A DNA stretch of 15,688 nt from Gemmatimonadota bacterium. Lineage in GTDB: Bacteria > GCA-2686955. Both the position numbers and the translations under genes were made by a program. Positions 7,376 through 14,717 of this stretch are shown here, in pieces. The notes beneath the pieces are model-generated. The model searched no databases and was not told the DNA's origin. It saw only the letters and a program-made list of their open reading frames with translations. The stretch lies in NCBI GenBank assembly GCA_002686955.1, contig NYZA01000169.1, positions 1-15,688 of the forward strand, given 5' to 3'. Position 1 is the stretch's first letter. Each line of letters starts with the position of its first letter.

Positions 7376-8101
7376 ACTCGACTCCGGGGCGTGGACGGGG
7401 CGGGCTCGGCGCGGCTGCGCCTGAGCTATTCGTCCACATCGGCGGATCGCCTCGGGGCTTGAGCGATCGCTGATCGAGGTCCAGCTCTCCGGCCGGCTGC
7501 CCCAACACCTTCATGAAGAGGAATAAGAAGGGGATTGGGACCGCGCACTGATTCTCTGGTCTCCGCCCTTCGCAGCCAGGCCTGCCCCCCGGCTCCGCTC
7601 CCCCGGTCCGGCAAATCCGTGAGCTCCCACCGGCAACACCAATTCGCTCGCCTTCATCGTTCGGTTCCGACCCGCGGCTCAATGTTCACCTCCACGCCCT
7701 CGTGCTGGACGGTGTCTACGCCGAAACGCAGGGCGGATCCCAAGGCCCGGACGGAGGGCAGAATGTGACGCGAATGGGCGGATATTGAGCACTCGGATTA
7801 TGAGGCGCCGCATAAGCTCGTGCCCACCGGCTTATCTGGACGCGTGAGGCCGAGCTGAATCGGTCTTGACAGCAACCTGCGGAGCTGCAACTGTCGACGA
7901 GATCGAGACTTGGCTGGCTTGGTCGGCGCGGCGCCGGGCCGGGCGAGGGTTGCTGGACGCACCTGAGATGGGGGCGAGGTGCTGGAATTTGTGCGCGCTG
8001 GATTGATGATTGTTGGGCAAGACGAAATACTATGAGCATGGTAGAATAAAACCGTGTGCCAGTACGAGATATTGGGCGAATCTCAACGATAGGATTGCAT
8101 C
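7376..8101. other. 726-nt intergenic region between divergent transcription units
   Basis: No ORF here has a convincing ribosome binding site or recognisable family. The region must hold the promoters of the minus-strand operon and of the plus-strand ATPase gene, but I see no clear sigma-70 pair for either. It contains dispersed-repeat copy B (7558-7598) and, near the right end, an isolated GTTGGGC (8012-8018). Composition falls from strongly GC-rich to AT-richer near 8000, which may mark the edge of imported DNA. Confidence 0.5.
7558..7598 (-). repeat. dispersed intergenic repeat, copy B (inverted)
   Basis: The reverse complement reads GCGGAGCCGGGGGGC, then AGGCCTGGCTGCGAA and GGGCGGAGACC. 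This matches 1134-1174 with about three differences. It lies upstream of the operon whose far end carries copy A, so the operon is bracketed by inverted copies. Confidence 0.6.
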
Positions 8102-10492
8102 ATGAAAGATCGTGTACCCGTTGGGTTCTTTGCTTATCCATCGCAGTCCCCAACGCTTGCGGAGTCTATCGTTGAGGCGGTGAAGATTCTCCATAAGGCC
8201 CAGGGCACGAAGATCTCCACCTGGGAGGAGTGTCGAGTAGGTGGAAAACTGGTAATCGGGGAGGTGTGCAGAGCGATAGACGGTGCCGATCTCTTTTGCG
8301 CAGATTTGACCGGTCAAAACGCAAATGTGCTCTTTGAATTAGGCTACGCGATTGCTAAGAACAAGCGTGTTTGGGTTGTACGGGACTGTAGCTACGCTGA
8401 CGATGCAACACTGTTCGGGAAATTGCGCATTCTTACGACGCTTGGATACGCTTCCGCATCCAATTCAGATGAAATCGTTGCAGCATTCTCGAAGGATGAT
8501 CCATTCGGTGATCTTGATCGAACAGTATTCTCCGATTCGATCGAGCCGAATCTTGACGGTCCTCCAGCTGGGACGTTGCTATATCTAAAGAACAGACACG
8601 ACACGCAATCGAGCATTCATATCGCGCGGAGGATTGACGCCTCGCCAATTCCGACGATAGTGGATGACCCTGGGGAATCTGCGGTTCAAACACTGCAGTG
8701 GTATGGCGATCAAGTCTACGCTGCACGAGGTGTAGTGGTGCACCTTACGAGTCCAGAACGGAAGGGAGCGGTGCTACACACAGCGCGCCAATCTTTTGTT
8801 GCTGGGCTTGCTTACGGACTGAACAAGTCTCTATTGATGCTGTCTGAAAGCGATGTTCTCGCTCCCTTAGACTATCGAGATCTGTTGCGCCGATATGACA
8901 ACGCAAGAAACGCGAAGACCGAACTTGATGTCTGGCTTGACCCGGTTGAGAAGGAATTTGCGCGTGAAACTGATCAGGCGAAAAGTAGGGCTCATACCAT
9001 TCGGTTGGCCTCTGAGCTAAAGGGGCTCAGGTTTGGGGAGTATATCGCTGAGAATGAGTCACGGGACAAGCTGGATGCTTGCTTTGTACCAACGGCTGCG
9101 TACAACGCGGCGATTGAGGGTACGACAACACTTTTCGTCGGCCGCAAGGGATCGGGAAAGTCCGCCAATCTTCTGCGATTGGAGCGGGAGTTGGCTGGAG
9201 ATTCACGTAATCTCGTTTGTGTGATCAAGCCAGTCGCATACGAGATGCAGGGCCTCGTAGATCTTCTTCGAAAATACGAGAAAAGGGACAGCAAAGGGTA
9301 CGCAGTAGACGCACTATGGAAATATGTATTGTACACGGAGATTGCCCGTACACTTAGGGCACGCCTCGATAAACGACACAATAGTACATGGACCGACAGC
9401 GAACAGTGGTTCGGACAGTACGTCGACCAGCAGGGGGACATAATTCTCGACGACTTCTCGGTTAGACTTGAGAACTGCGTGGATCTGCTCCTAGAGGGAC
9501 GCACAGGGGAGTGGGAAGACAAAGTGAAGGACACACGTCTCGGAATATCAGAGGCGCTTCATGTCAACGCTCTGGGCGGTCTCCTAAAAGCACTGGGACC
9601 GGCCATGGAGCGCATCGGTCGCGTGTGCATACTGATTGATAATCTCGACAAGGCGTGGGAGCGCTCTGCCGATATATCGGTTCTGGCGGAGCTAATACTG
9701 GGACTGTTGGGAATTGCGCAACGGGTACCGAGAGATCTTCGGCTAGGCAAGGTGGGTGGTAGGGCGGTCGAAGCGAGCCTTGCCGTCTTTCTGCGTTCGG
9801 ACATATTTGACAACGTACGGAGAGTGGCACGAGAGCCAGACAAGCTTCTGTCAACGCGTTTGGATTGGAGCGATCCGGAGATGCTCGTTCGTGTTCTGGA
9901 GGAGAGGTTCATGGTAGGCAGGGAGGACTCTGCGGATCCCAGGCAGTTGTGGGACCGGTATTTTTGCGAATCGGTTCAGGGAAAGTCCACGCGAGAATAT
10001 CTGCTATCAACGATCTTGCCTCGCCCGCGAGATCTAATCTTTTTTACAAACGCGTGCGTTTCCGTGGCGGTGAATAGGGGTCACGGTCGCGTAGAGCCCG
10101 GTGACATTGAAGAGGCTGAGAAGCAATACTCTCAGTACGCCTTGGAAAGCGTATTGGTTGAGAGCACTGGCGAAGAGATTGACATGGAGGGTGTCACGTT
10201 CGCGTTTGCGGACGGAGAACAGGTTGTGTCGGAAACTGATGTCACGGATGTACTGTCCGGCGCTGGAGTGTCAGCGAAGGAGCACCTTCGCGTGATAGAT
10301 CGACTCTGTGGCCTCACGTTCCTCGGTCCGGAGGTTGGAGATGGAATCTACAATTATTGCGAAGACGCGCAAGCCTACAAGCTGGCGCAGGTGCGTGCAT
10401 CTAGCTTTGCGAGGCGAAGCGAACGCGGTCGGAGGTGGCGAATCCATCCAGCTTTTTGCGGATTTTTGGAGGTCGGACGCGAGTCTGACTGA
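8102..10492 (+). CDS. tandem TIR-like/deoxyribosyltransferase-like domains fused to Sll1717-type P-loop ATPase
   Basis: The product has 796 residues. Residues 1-95 form a TIR-like or nucleoside 2-deoxyribosyltransferase-like domain with GADLFCADLTGQNANVLFEL (61-80); E79 is the candidate catalytic glutamate. Residues about 157-250 look like a second, degenerate copy (SFVAGLAYGL in place of VLFELGYAIA). Residues about 320-690 are a P-loop ATPase: Walker A GRKGSGKS (347-354), Walker B VCILIDNLD (508-516), a sensor-like FLRSDIFD (563-570), and RPRDLIFFTNA (641-651), typical of the Sll1717 family. The last 100 residues are probably winged-helix-like. The start is set by AGGA 7 nt before ATG. GC content is visibly lower than in the left-hand operon, suggesting transfer. 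A defence role, with the ATPase sensing and the N-terminus acting on NAD or nucleotides, is inferred from architecture and neighbours. No membrane segment is seen. Confidence 0.75.
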   Translation: MKDRVPVGFFAYPSQSPTLAESIVEAVKILHKAQGTKISTWEECRVGGKLVIGEVCRAIDGADLFCADLTGQNANVLFELGYAIAKNKRVWVVRDCSYADDATLFGKLRILTTLGYASASNSDEIVAAFSKDDPFGDLDRTVFSDSIEPNLDGPPAGTLLYLKNRHDTQSSIHIARRIDASPIPTIVDDPGESAVQTLQWYGDQVYAARGVVVHLTSPERKGAVLHTARQSFVAGLAYGLNKSLLMLSESDVLAPLDYRDLLRRYDNARNAKTELDVWLDPVEKEFARETDQAKSRAHTIRLASELKGLRFGEYIAENESRDKLDACFVPTAAYNAAIEGTTTLFVGRKGSGKSANLLRLERELAGDSRNLVCVIKPVAYEMQGLVDLLRKYEKRDSKGYAVDALWKYVLYTEIARTLRARLDKRHNSTWTDSEQWFGQYVDQQGDIILDDFSVRLENCVDLLLEGRTGEWEDKVKDTRLGISEALHVNALGGLLKALGPAMERIGRVCILIDNLDKAWERSADISVLAELILGLLGIAQRVPRDLRLGKVGGRAVEASLAVFLRSDIFDNVRRVAREPDKLLSTRLDWSDPEMLVRVLEERFMVGREDSADPRQLWDRYFCESVQGKSTREYLLSTILPRPRDLIFFTNACVSVAVNRGHGRVEPGDIEEAEKQYSQYALESVLVESTGEEIDMEGVTFAFADGEQVVSETDVTDVLSGAGVSAKEHLRVIDRLCGLTFLGPEVGDGIYNYCEDAQAYKLAQVRASSFARRSERGRRWRIHPAFCGFLEVGRESD

Positions 10493-10581
10493 GGAGCCTA
10501 ATCGGGTAGCCGGGGGTTTCTCTCCCATAAGCGCTAACTTACTGGCTCGGCGCCACTCCTACTCAAGCGCTCTGGCTGCAC
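10493..10581. other. short tail between the ATPase gene and the IS21 left end
   Basis: The tail is 89 nt with no gene and no clear terminator. It holds CCCATAAGC followed by GCGCTAAC (10531-10538), whose TAAC resembles the left core of an integron attC site. The matching right half is not found before the insertion element begins. Confidence 0.3.
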
Positions 10582-10587
10582 TGTCAG

Positions 10588-10703
10588 AGATCGGGCTATA
10601 GGAACGTAAGGGATCGGATCAAAGGGAACGCTAGAGGTCGGGTCAATGGGAACGGCCCGGATCGGGTCAAAGGAAACGCCCGAGATCGGGTCAACGGGAA
10701 CGC
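10588..10703 (+). repeat. IS21 left-end subterminal repeat array
   Basis: There are five units related to GATCGGGTCAAAGGGAACGC, beginning near 10588, 10612, 10636, 10660 and 10684, a period of 24 bp. The outermost unit is the most diverged and has a 1-nt deletion. In IS21 elements such arrays bind the IstA transposase. Confidence 0.85.
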
Positions 10704-10791
10704 GATCGAGGGAGCGTTTGAGTGGAATTGGCACAAGGGTTCACTGACCCTGCGTGAGCGACTGATGACGGTCGTCGAAGCAGGAGATCAG

Positions 10792-12396
10792 ATGAGCGCA
10801 AAGAGAGTTGAAATGGACAGATTGATCGAGTTGGTGCGGCTTCATCGCATGGGCGAGGGGAGTCGCGAGGTGTGTCGGCTGCTGGCGATGAGCCCGAAGA
10901 CGGAGCTGCGATATCGGAGTGCCTTGAGAACGGCAGGACTCCTGGACGGACCGGTGGATGCGCTCCCGGACTCCGAGGCGATTGGGACCGCGCTGAGCTC
11001 GGTGTTGCCGGCCGGGAAGACGCGCGAGGTGAAGTCGTCAGTGGATCGCTGGATGGACGAGATTCGCGGGGCGGTGGATGGCGGCGTTCGCCCGAAGGCG
11101 TTGTGTGACAGGCTCGTACGCACCGAGAACGGTTTTCGGGGCAGCTACCAGGCGATCAAACGAGCGTACGCTCGAGTGGCTCGTGCTCGGGGTGTGCAGG
11201 CTGAGGACGTCGTGATTCCGGTCGAAACCCCGGCCGGTGAAGTGGGCCAGGTGGACTTCGGCTATGTGGGCCGGCTGTTCGATCCCGAGGCCGGCCGGTT
11301 GCGCAAGGCATGGGTGTTTCTGCTGGTCCTGGGCTTCAGTCGACATATGTTCGCCCAGGTCGTCTTCGATCAGAAGACCGCGACTTGGATCCAGCTACAT
11401 GTGGATGCCTTTTCTTACCTTGGCGGAGTTCCGCGCGTCATCGTTCCCGACAATTTGAAGGCCGCAGTCGTGCGCACGGCGTTCGGCCTAACCGATCGCT
11501 CGAAGCTCGCCCTAAATCGCAGTTATCGGGAATTGGCGCGTTTCTACCGTTTCAAGATCGACCCGACTCCGCCGCGCAGTCCGAAGAAAAAGGGGAAGGT
11601 GGAATCGGGCGTTCGATATGTGAAACAGAATTTCTTCGCATCAACCGAGCTCGAGGACATCGATCACGCGAATCGCGAACTCGCGGACTGGGTTGAGAAG
11701 ACCGCGGGTCGGAGGACGCACGGAACCACGGGACGGCAACCACTGGCGTACTTTCTCGAGGAGGAGAGCCAAGCTCTTACGCCCTTGCCTGTCAACCGCT
11801 TCGAAGTCGTGGTGTGGAAGATCGCCAAAGTGCATCGCGACTCGCACGTGGAGTTCGAACGCCGTCTCTACTCGGTTCCGTGGCGCCATGTTGGGCAGCA
11901 GGTCCTGATTCGGGCGACCAAGAGCTCCGTCGAGATCCACGCCGACAACACGCGCATCGCCACCCACGAACGGCTCACGCGCGGGCGGCGCAGCACGCAC
12001 GAGCGACATTTGCCCGAACACCGTGTGGATCTGCGCCATCGATGCGAGGGCTACTGGCTCGAACGCGCTGATCGCATCGGCGACGACGTAGGTCGATATG
12101 TCCGCGCTGTATTCGAGTCCGACGACGTGCTGAGCAAGCTGCGTGACGCGCAGGCGATCGTCAGCTTGCTCGAAGGCTACCCGCCTCATCGAGCGGCCCG
12201 CGCGGCCCAGCGGGCTCTCTACTACGGCAATTTCACCTATCAGGGCATCCGGCGAATCCTCCGCAACGCCCTGAACCTCAGAGAGTTGCCGACTGTCCTG
12301 GTCCAAGACCAAAGCGGGATCGAGCAGCCTCGTTTCGCTCGCTCGGTCCACGAACTACTCGCCACCAAACTGGAGCTACCAAATGAGCCCAACTGA
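10792..12396 (+). CDS. istA: IS21-family transposase IstA
   Basis: This is the DDE transposase that cuts and joins the ends of the element. The preferred start is ATG at 10792, preceded by AGGAG 5 nt upstream; an in-frame ATG at 10765 would add nine residues but lacks a ribosome binding site. From 10792 the protein has 534 residues: an N-terminal helix-turn-helix (about 17-46, RLHRMGEGSREVCRLL), then an integrase-core (rve) domain with D155 (QVDFG), D220 (VPDNLKAAV) and E271 (KGKVESGVRYV), so the catalytic triad is complete. The C-terminal Mu-transposase-like part carries the RRLYSVPW segment. The 3' end overlaps istB by 14 bp, typical of the family. Confidence 0.95.
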   Translation: MSAKRVEMDRLIELVRLHRMGEGSREVCRLLAMSPKTELRYRSALRTAGLLDGPVDALPDSEAIGTALSSVLPAGKTREVKSSVDRWMDEIRGAVDGGVRPKALCDRLVRTENGFRGSYQAIKRAYARVARARGVQAEDVVIPVETPAGEVGQVDFGYVGRLFDPEAGRLRKAWVFLLVLGFSRHMFAQVVFDQKTATWIQLHVDAFSYLGGVPRVIVPDNLKAAVVRTAFGLTDRSKLALNRSYRELARFYRFKIDPTPPRSPKKKGKVESGVRYVKQNFFASTELEDIDHANRELADWVEKTAGRRTHGTTGRQPLAYFLEEESQALTPLPVNRFEVVVWKIAKVHRDSHVEFERRLYSVPWRHVGQQVLIRATKSSVEIHADNTRIATHERLTRGRRSTHERHLPEHRVDLRHRCEGYWLERADRIGDDVGRYVRAVFESDDVLSKLRDAQAIVSLLEGYPPHRAARAAQRALYYGNFTYQGIRRILRNALNLRELPTVLVQDQSGIEQPRFARSVHELLATKLELPNEPN

Positions 12397-13135
12397 CGAA
12401 CTGATCCCCGTGCTCAAGAAGCTGCGCATGTCCGGCGTTCTATCGAGCCTCGATATTCGACTCCGACAGGCCACCGAAGGAGAGATCAGCCACATCGAAT
12501 TCCTCTACCGGCTCCTAACCGACGAAGTCGAGCGAAGAGAGAGCAAACAGCTCCAGCTCCGACTGAATCGAGCCAGTTTCGAACACCAGAAGTCGTTGGA
12601 AGACTTCAACTTCTCATTCAATCCCAAGTTGCCAAAGAGCAAGATTCTCGATCTTGCCACCTGCCGATTCCTCGATTCCCACACGAACATCTTGCTCGTC
12701 GGACCCGCCGGCGTCGGCAAGAGTCATATTGCACAGGCCCTCGGCCATCGCGCCTGCATGAGCGGCTACTCCTGCCTCTACGTGACCGCTCACAAGATGC
12801 TGGCTTCACTGCGGGCCGCCCGCGCTGATGCTACCTACGAACGCCGCCTCGCCAGATTCACCACACCGCAACTCCTCATCATCGATGACCTCGGACTGCG
12901 TCCCCTGCAACACGACGAGCCTCTCGATCTCTACGAGATCATCCGGCAACGATACGAACGCACCGCCACGATCATGACCTCCAATCGAGATGTCGCCGAA
13001 TGGTACCCCCTCTTCGGCGACGATCTCCTCGCCAGCGCGGCGATGGATCGCCAACTTCACCACAGCCAAATCCTCACCCTCGAAGGGAAATCCTTCCGCA
13101 CCAACAAGAACAAGCGATCGGCCAAGGCGGCATGA
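12383..13135 (+). CDS. istB: IS21-family helper ATPase IstB
   Basis: The product has 250 residues, the usual length. It is a DnaC-like AAA+ ATPase that assists IstA in target selection and strand transfer. Walker A is GPAGVGKS (107-114), Walker B LLIIDDLG (164-171), and the sensor segment is IMTSNRDVAEW (197-207). The basic C-terminus (KSFRTNKNKRSAK) is typical. The ATG at 12383 has GGAG about 8 nt upstream inside the istA end. The stop lies 2 nt before the first inner repeat unit of the right end. It appears intact. Confidence 0.95.
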   Translation: MSPTDELIPVLKKLRMSGVLSSLDIRLRQATEGEISHIEFLYRLLTDEVERRESKQLQLRLNRASFEHQKSLEDFNFSFNPKLPKSKILDLATCRFLDSHTNILLVGPAGVGKSHIAQALGHRACMSGYSCLYVTAHKMLASLRAARADATYERRLARFTTPQLLIIDDLGLRPLQHDEPLDLYEIIRQRYERTATIMTSNRDVAEWYPLFGDDLLASAAMDRQLHHSQILTLEGKSFRTNKNKRSAKAA

Positions 13136-13137
13136 TC

Positions 13138-13277
13138 GCGTTCCCTTTGACCCGATCCCGATGCGCCATGGCGTACACGCCAAACCAGCCAACTTGTACA
13201 CCCCGATGACCCTCACCCTGTACCTCCCAAAAACGCGTTCCCTTTACCCCGATCTCGAGCGTTCCCTATGGGCGGTC
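13138..13277 (-). repeat. IS21 right-end subterminal repeats
   Basis: There are three units in inverse orientation to the left end: GCGTTCCCTTTGACCCGATC (13138-13157), GCGTTCCCTTTACCCCGATC (13235-13254) and GCGTTCCCTATGGGCGGTC (13259-13277). The outer two are 24 nt apart. The inner one is 97 nt away, close to four periods. Confidence 0.8.
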
Positions 13278-13396
13278 CTTGACACTAGGCTTCCTTCAGA
13301 CCCCGCCTCGCGGCGACGCCCTTGCCTTTCGCTAATGGTTCTAGATGCTTTCACATCTTCGATCCTTTCCATAGGGGACTTGCACCCCATAAGCTC

Positions 13397-13470
13397 ACGC
13401 CCATGCCGGGCGTACACAAGTCGATGAAGCTGGCGAGGCTTCGCCTCGCAGCTTATCGACGGCGTTAGGC
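13397..13470 (+). other. integron attC-like recombination site
   Basis: The arm 13420-13439 pairs with 13443-13460 in an 18-bp stem, leaving two unpaired G bases on the left arm (13426 and about 13433) and a 3-nt loop. Imperfect palindromes with extrahelical bases on one arm are the hallmark of attC sites. A right core box GTTAGGC (matching GTTRRRY) sits at 13464-13470, 3 nt past the stem. The left core box is poor: ACAC where YAAC is expected. A second small hairpin, ACGCCC/GGGCGT, lies at 13397-13413. The next gene starts 17 nt beyond the box, the usual spacing for a cassette. No integrase gene is in the window. Confidence 0.65.
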
Positions 13471-13487
13471 GTCGGCCGGAGAACTGA

Positions 13488-14654
13488 ATGAGGAGACCCG
13501 TAGTGCTTTCGAACGTCTACTTCCTGGGAGCCGGATTCTCTAAGGGGCTCGGGTTTCCATTGGCTACGGAGCTCTTCGCTTGCATGGAAGGGCACCGATC
13601 ATTGTTGTTGGAAGAAACGGGCTTCTACGATCCACACATGGAGTGGATTAGGGCCCTGCAACAAGATGGCATCTACCGTTATCGCGAGGCACTCGAAGGG
13701 AAACTAGGGGTCGAGGACTGGTTCACGCACATCGACAAGCTACATAAGGACAATGCTCCCAAGACGGATGCGGAGCGGTTTGAGTTCGGCCGTCGATGGG
13801 AAGTCCGCAATACGAGCCAGAACATCAAGTACTTGATGGCGCACCTTCTAGGCAAACTCGTGTACCACCTCTCTGGCTCTGCGCACCCTCGCAGCTACTA
13901 CGACTTTCTAGAGGCCATCGGATCGAGAGCTGCACTCATCACCACGAACTGGGACGTTGCAGTCGAGCGCATCTTGGCCGCCATCGGTCGTCGCTACACG
14001 TATGGCGACGGCGACGGCCTTCCCCTGATGAAGCTCCACGGATCCGCGAACTGGTTTGACCTTCGCGGATTCAAGATCTTCCCACATGACCGCCAAGTCT
14101 GTCCCCTACCGGCGACACTACAGGACGCTGAAAGTTTTCTTGTTGCGGACACACGGACCGGGGAGATGCGAGTGGTCAGGACCACCGTCGCGGGCCTGGG
14201 GAAGAGTTCTTTTCTCCCACACGAGATACGGGGCTACATACAGTGCGATGACAACCCTTACGCACCCACGGGGTTCTCAGAGGGCTTCATCGCGGCGAAC
14301 CCGGAAGCGGGTGGAAAAATGACCGCCCCGATCTTGGACACCATGCTGTATCTTCCGTGGATGGAGAAGCATGCTCCGGATTTCCAACCATTCCGGTACA
14401 TATTCCAGCGAACTAGAGAGCTGTTGGCCGAAGCCGATCGCGTCTGGTTTGTGGGGTACAGCATGCCGCCGCAAGACGCGAACATTGTATCGCTCTTACG
14501 GCAGCTCAGCCAAGATAACCCGCGTGCGAGCATCTACGTCGTGAACCCAGATGCAGCGCTTGCAGGTCACTTCGAGAGCCTATTGGATGCGAAGGTCACG
14601 CTGGTGACCGAGTACACGGAGGGATGGATTGAATCGGGTGTATGGCGGGGATGA
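13488..14654 (+). CDS. SIR2-like family protein, probable NAD-consuming defence effector
   Basis: The product has 388 residues and the SIR2 motifs in order: NAD-binding FLGAGFSKG (12-20), ITTNWD (151-156; N154 and D156), KLHGS (182-186; H184 is the catalytic histidine) and VGYSMPPQD (322-330). No zinc-binding CxxC pairs are seen, so it is closer to the prokaryotic SIR2 NADases of phage defence than to sirtuin deacetylases. In known systems such enzymes deplete NAD+ when triggered, stopping phage growth. The start is ATG at 13488 with GGAG 6 nt upstream. The gene begins just after an attC-like GTTAGGC box, as in an integron cassette. No partner gene is directly joined; the nearest candidate is the ATPase gene on the other side of the IS21 element. 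The defence role is inferred from the family. Confidence 0.85.
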   Translation: MRRPVVLSNVYFLGAGFSKGLGFPLATELFACMEGHRSLLLEETGFYDPHMEWIRALQQDGIYRYREALEGKLGVEDWFTHIDKLHKDNAPKTDAERFEFGRRWEVRNTSQNIKYLMAHLLGKLVYHLSGSAHPRSYYDFLEAIGSRAALITTNWDVAVERILAAIGRRYTYGDGDGLPLMKLHGSANWFDLRGFKIFPHDRQVCPLPATLQDAESFLVADTRTGEMRVVRTTVAGLGKSSFLPHEIRGYIQCDDNPYAPTGFSEGFIAANPEAGGKMTAPILDTMLYLPWMEKHAPDFQPFRYIFQRTRELLAEADRVWFVGYSMPPQDANIVSLLRQLSQDNPRASIYVVNPDAALAGHFESLLDAKVTLVTEYTEGWIESGVWRG

Positions 14655-14717
14655 AGGTATGAAGGAACCTGCTTATCCGGTTGACGCAACACGGCACTAG
14701 ATGTAGTGTGCGCGACT

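Larger units (their letters stand above)
10582..13284 (+). mobile_element. IS21-family insertion sequence
   Basis: The element is about 2.7 kb with istA and istB overlapping in the family's usual order. The proposed ends are TGTCA at 10582 and TGACA at 13284. The two 51-nt termini align without gaps in register, including a shared AAAGGGAACGC about 40 nt in. Both ends carry arrays of GATCGGGTCAAAGGGAACGC-like units, as known for IS21 multiple terminal repeats. Both genes are intact, so the element may be active. No target-site duplication is seen at these ends. A CACT occurs at both borders (10579-10582 and 13283-13286) but overlaps the proposed termini. Confidence 0.88.

Noticed and set aside
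7462-7471. AGCGATCGCT palindrome, containing the GCGATCGC motif known as HIP1 in cyanobacteria
   Set aside because: It is a single copy in the window and no other sign of a cyanobacterium is present.
7868-7960. CAGCAACC and GGTTGCTG inverted pair around 7869-7957
   Set aside because: Only 8 bp of pairing with about 70 nt between, no core box match and no T-run; too weak for attC or terminator.
8012-8018. GTTGGGC upstream of the ATPase gene, matching the integron core box GTTRRRY
   Set aside because: No palindromic stem with extrahelical bases precedes it and no paired GCCCAAC-like left box is found, so a 7-nt match alone is expected by chance.
10588-10703. The 24-bp periodic array as a possible CRISPR or iteron origin
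   Set aside because: Units are contiguous without unique spacers, and inverted copies lie at the other end of istA-istB, so they are IS21 terminal repeats.
14680-14701. GGTTGACGCAAC as the left terminal inverted repeat of the IS1595 element
   Set aside because: It matches the candidate right end at only about 7 of 12 positions and the flanking 8 bp do not form a duplication.
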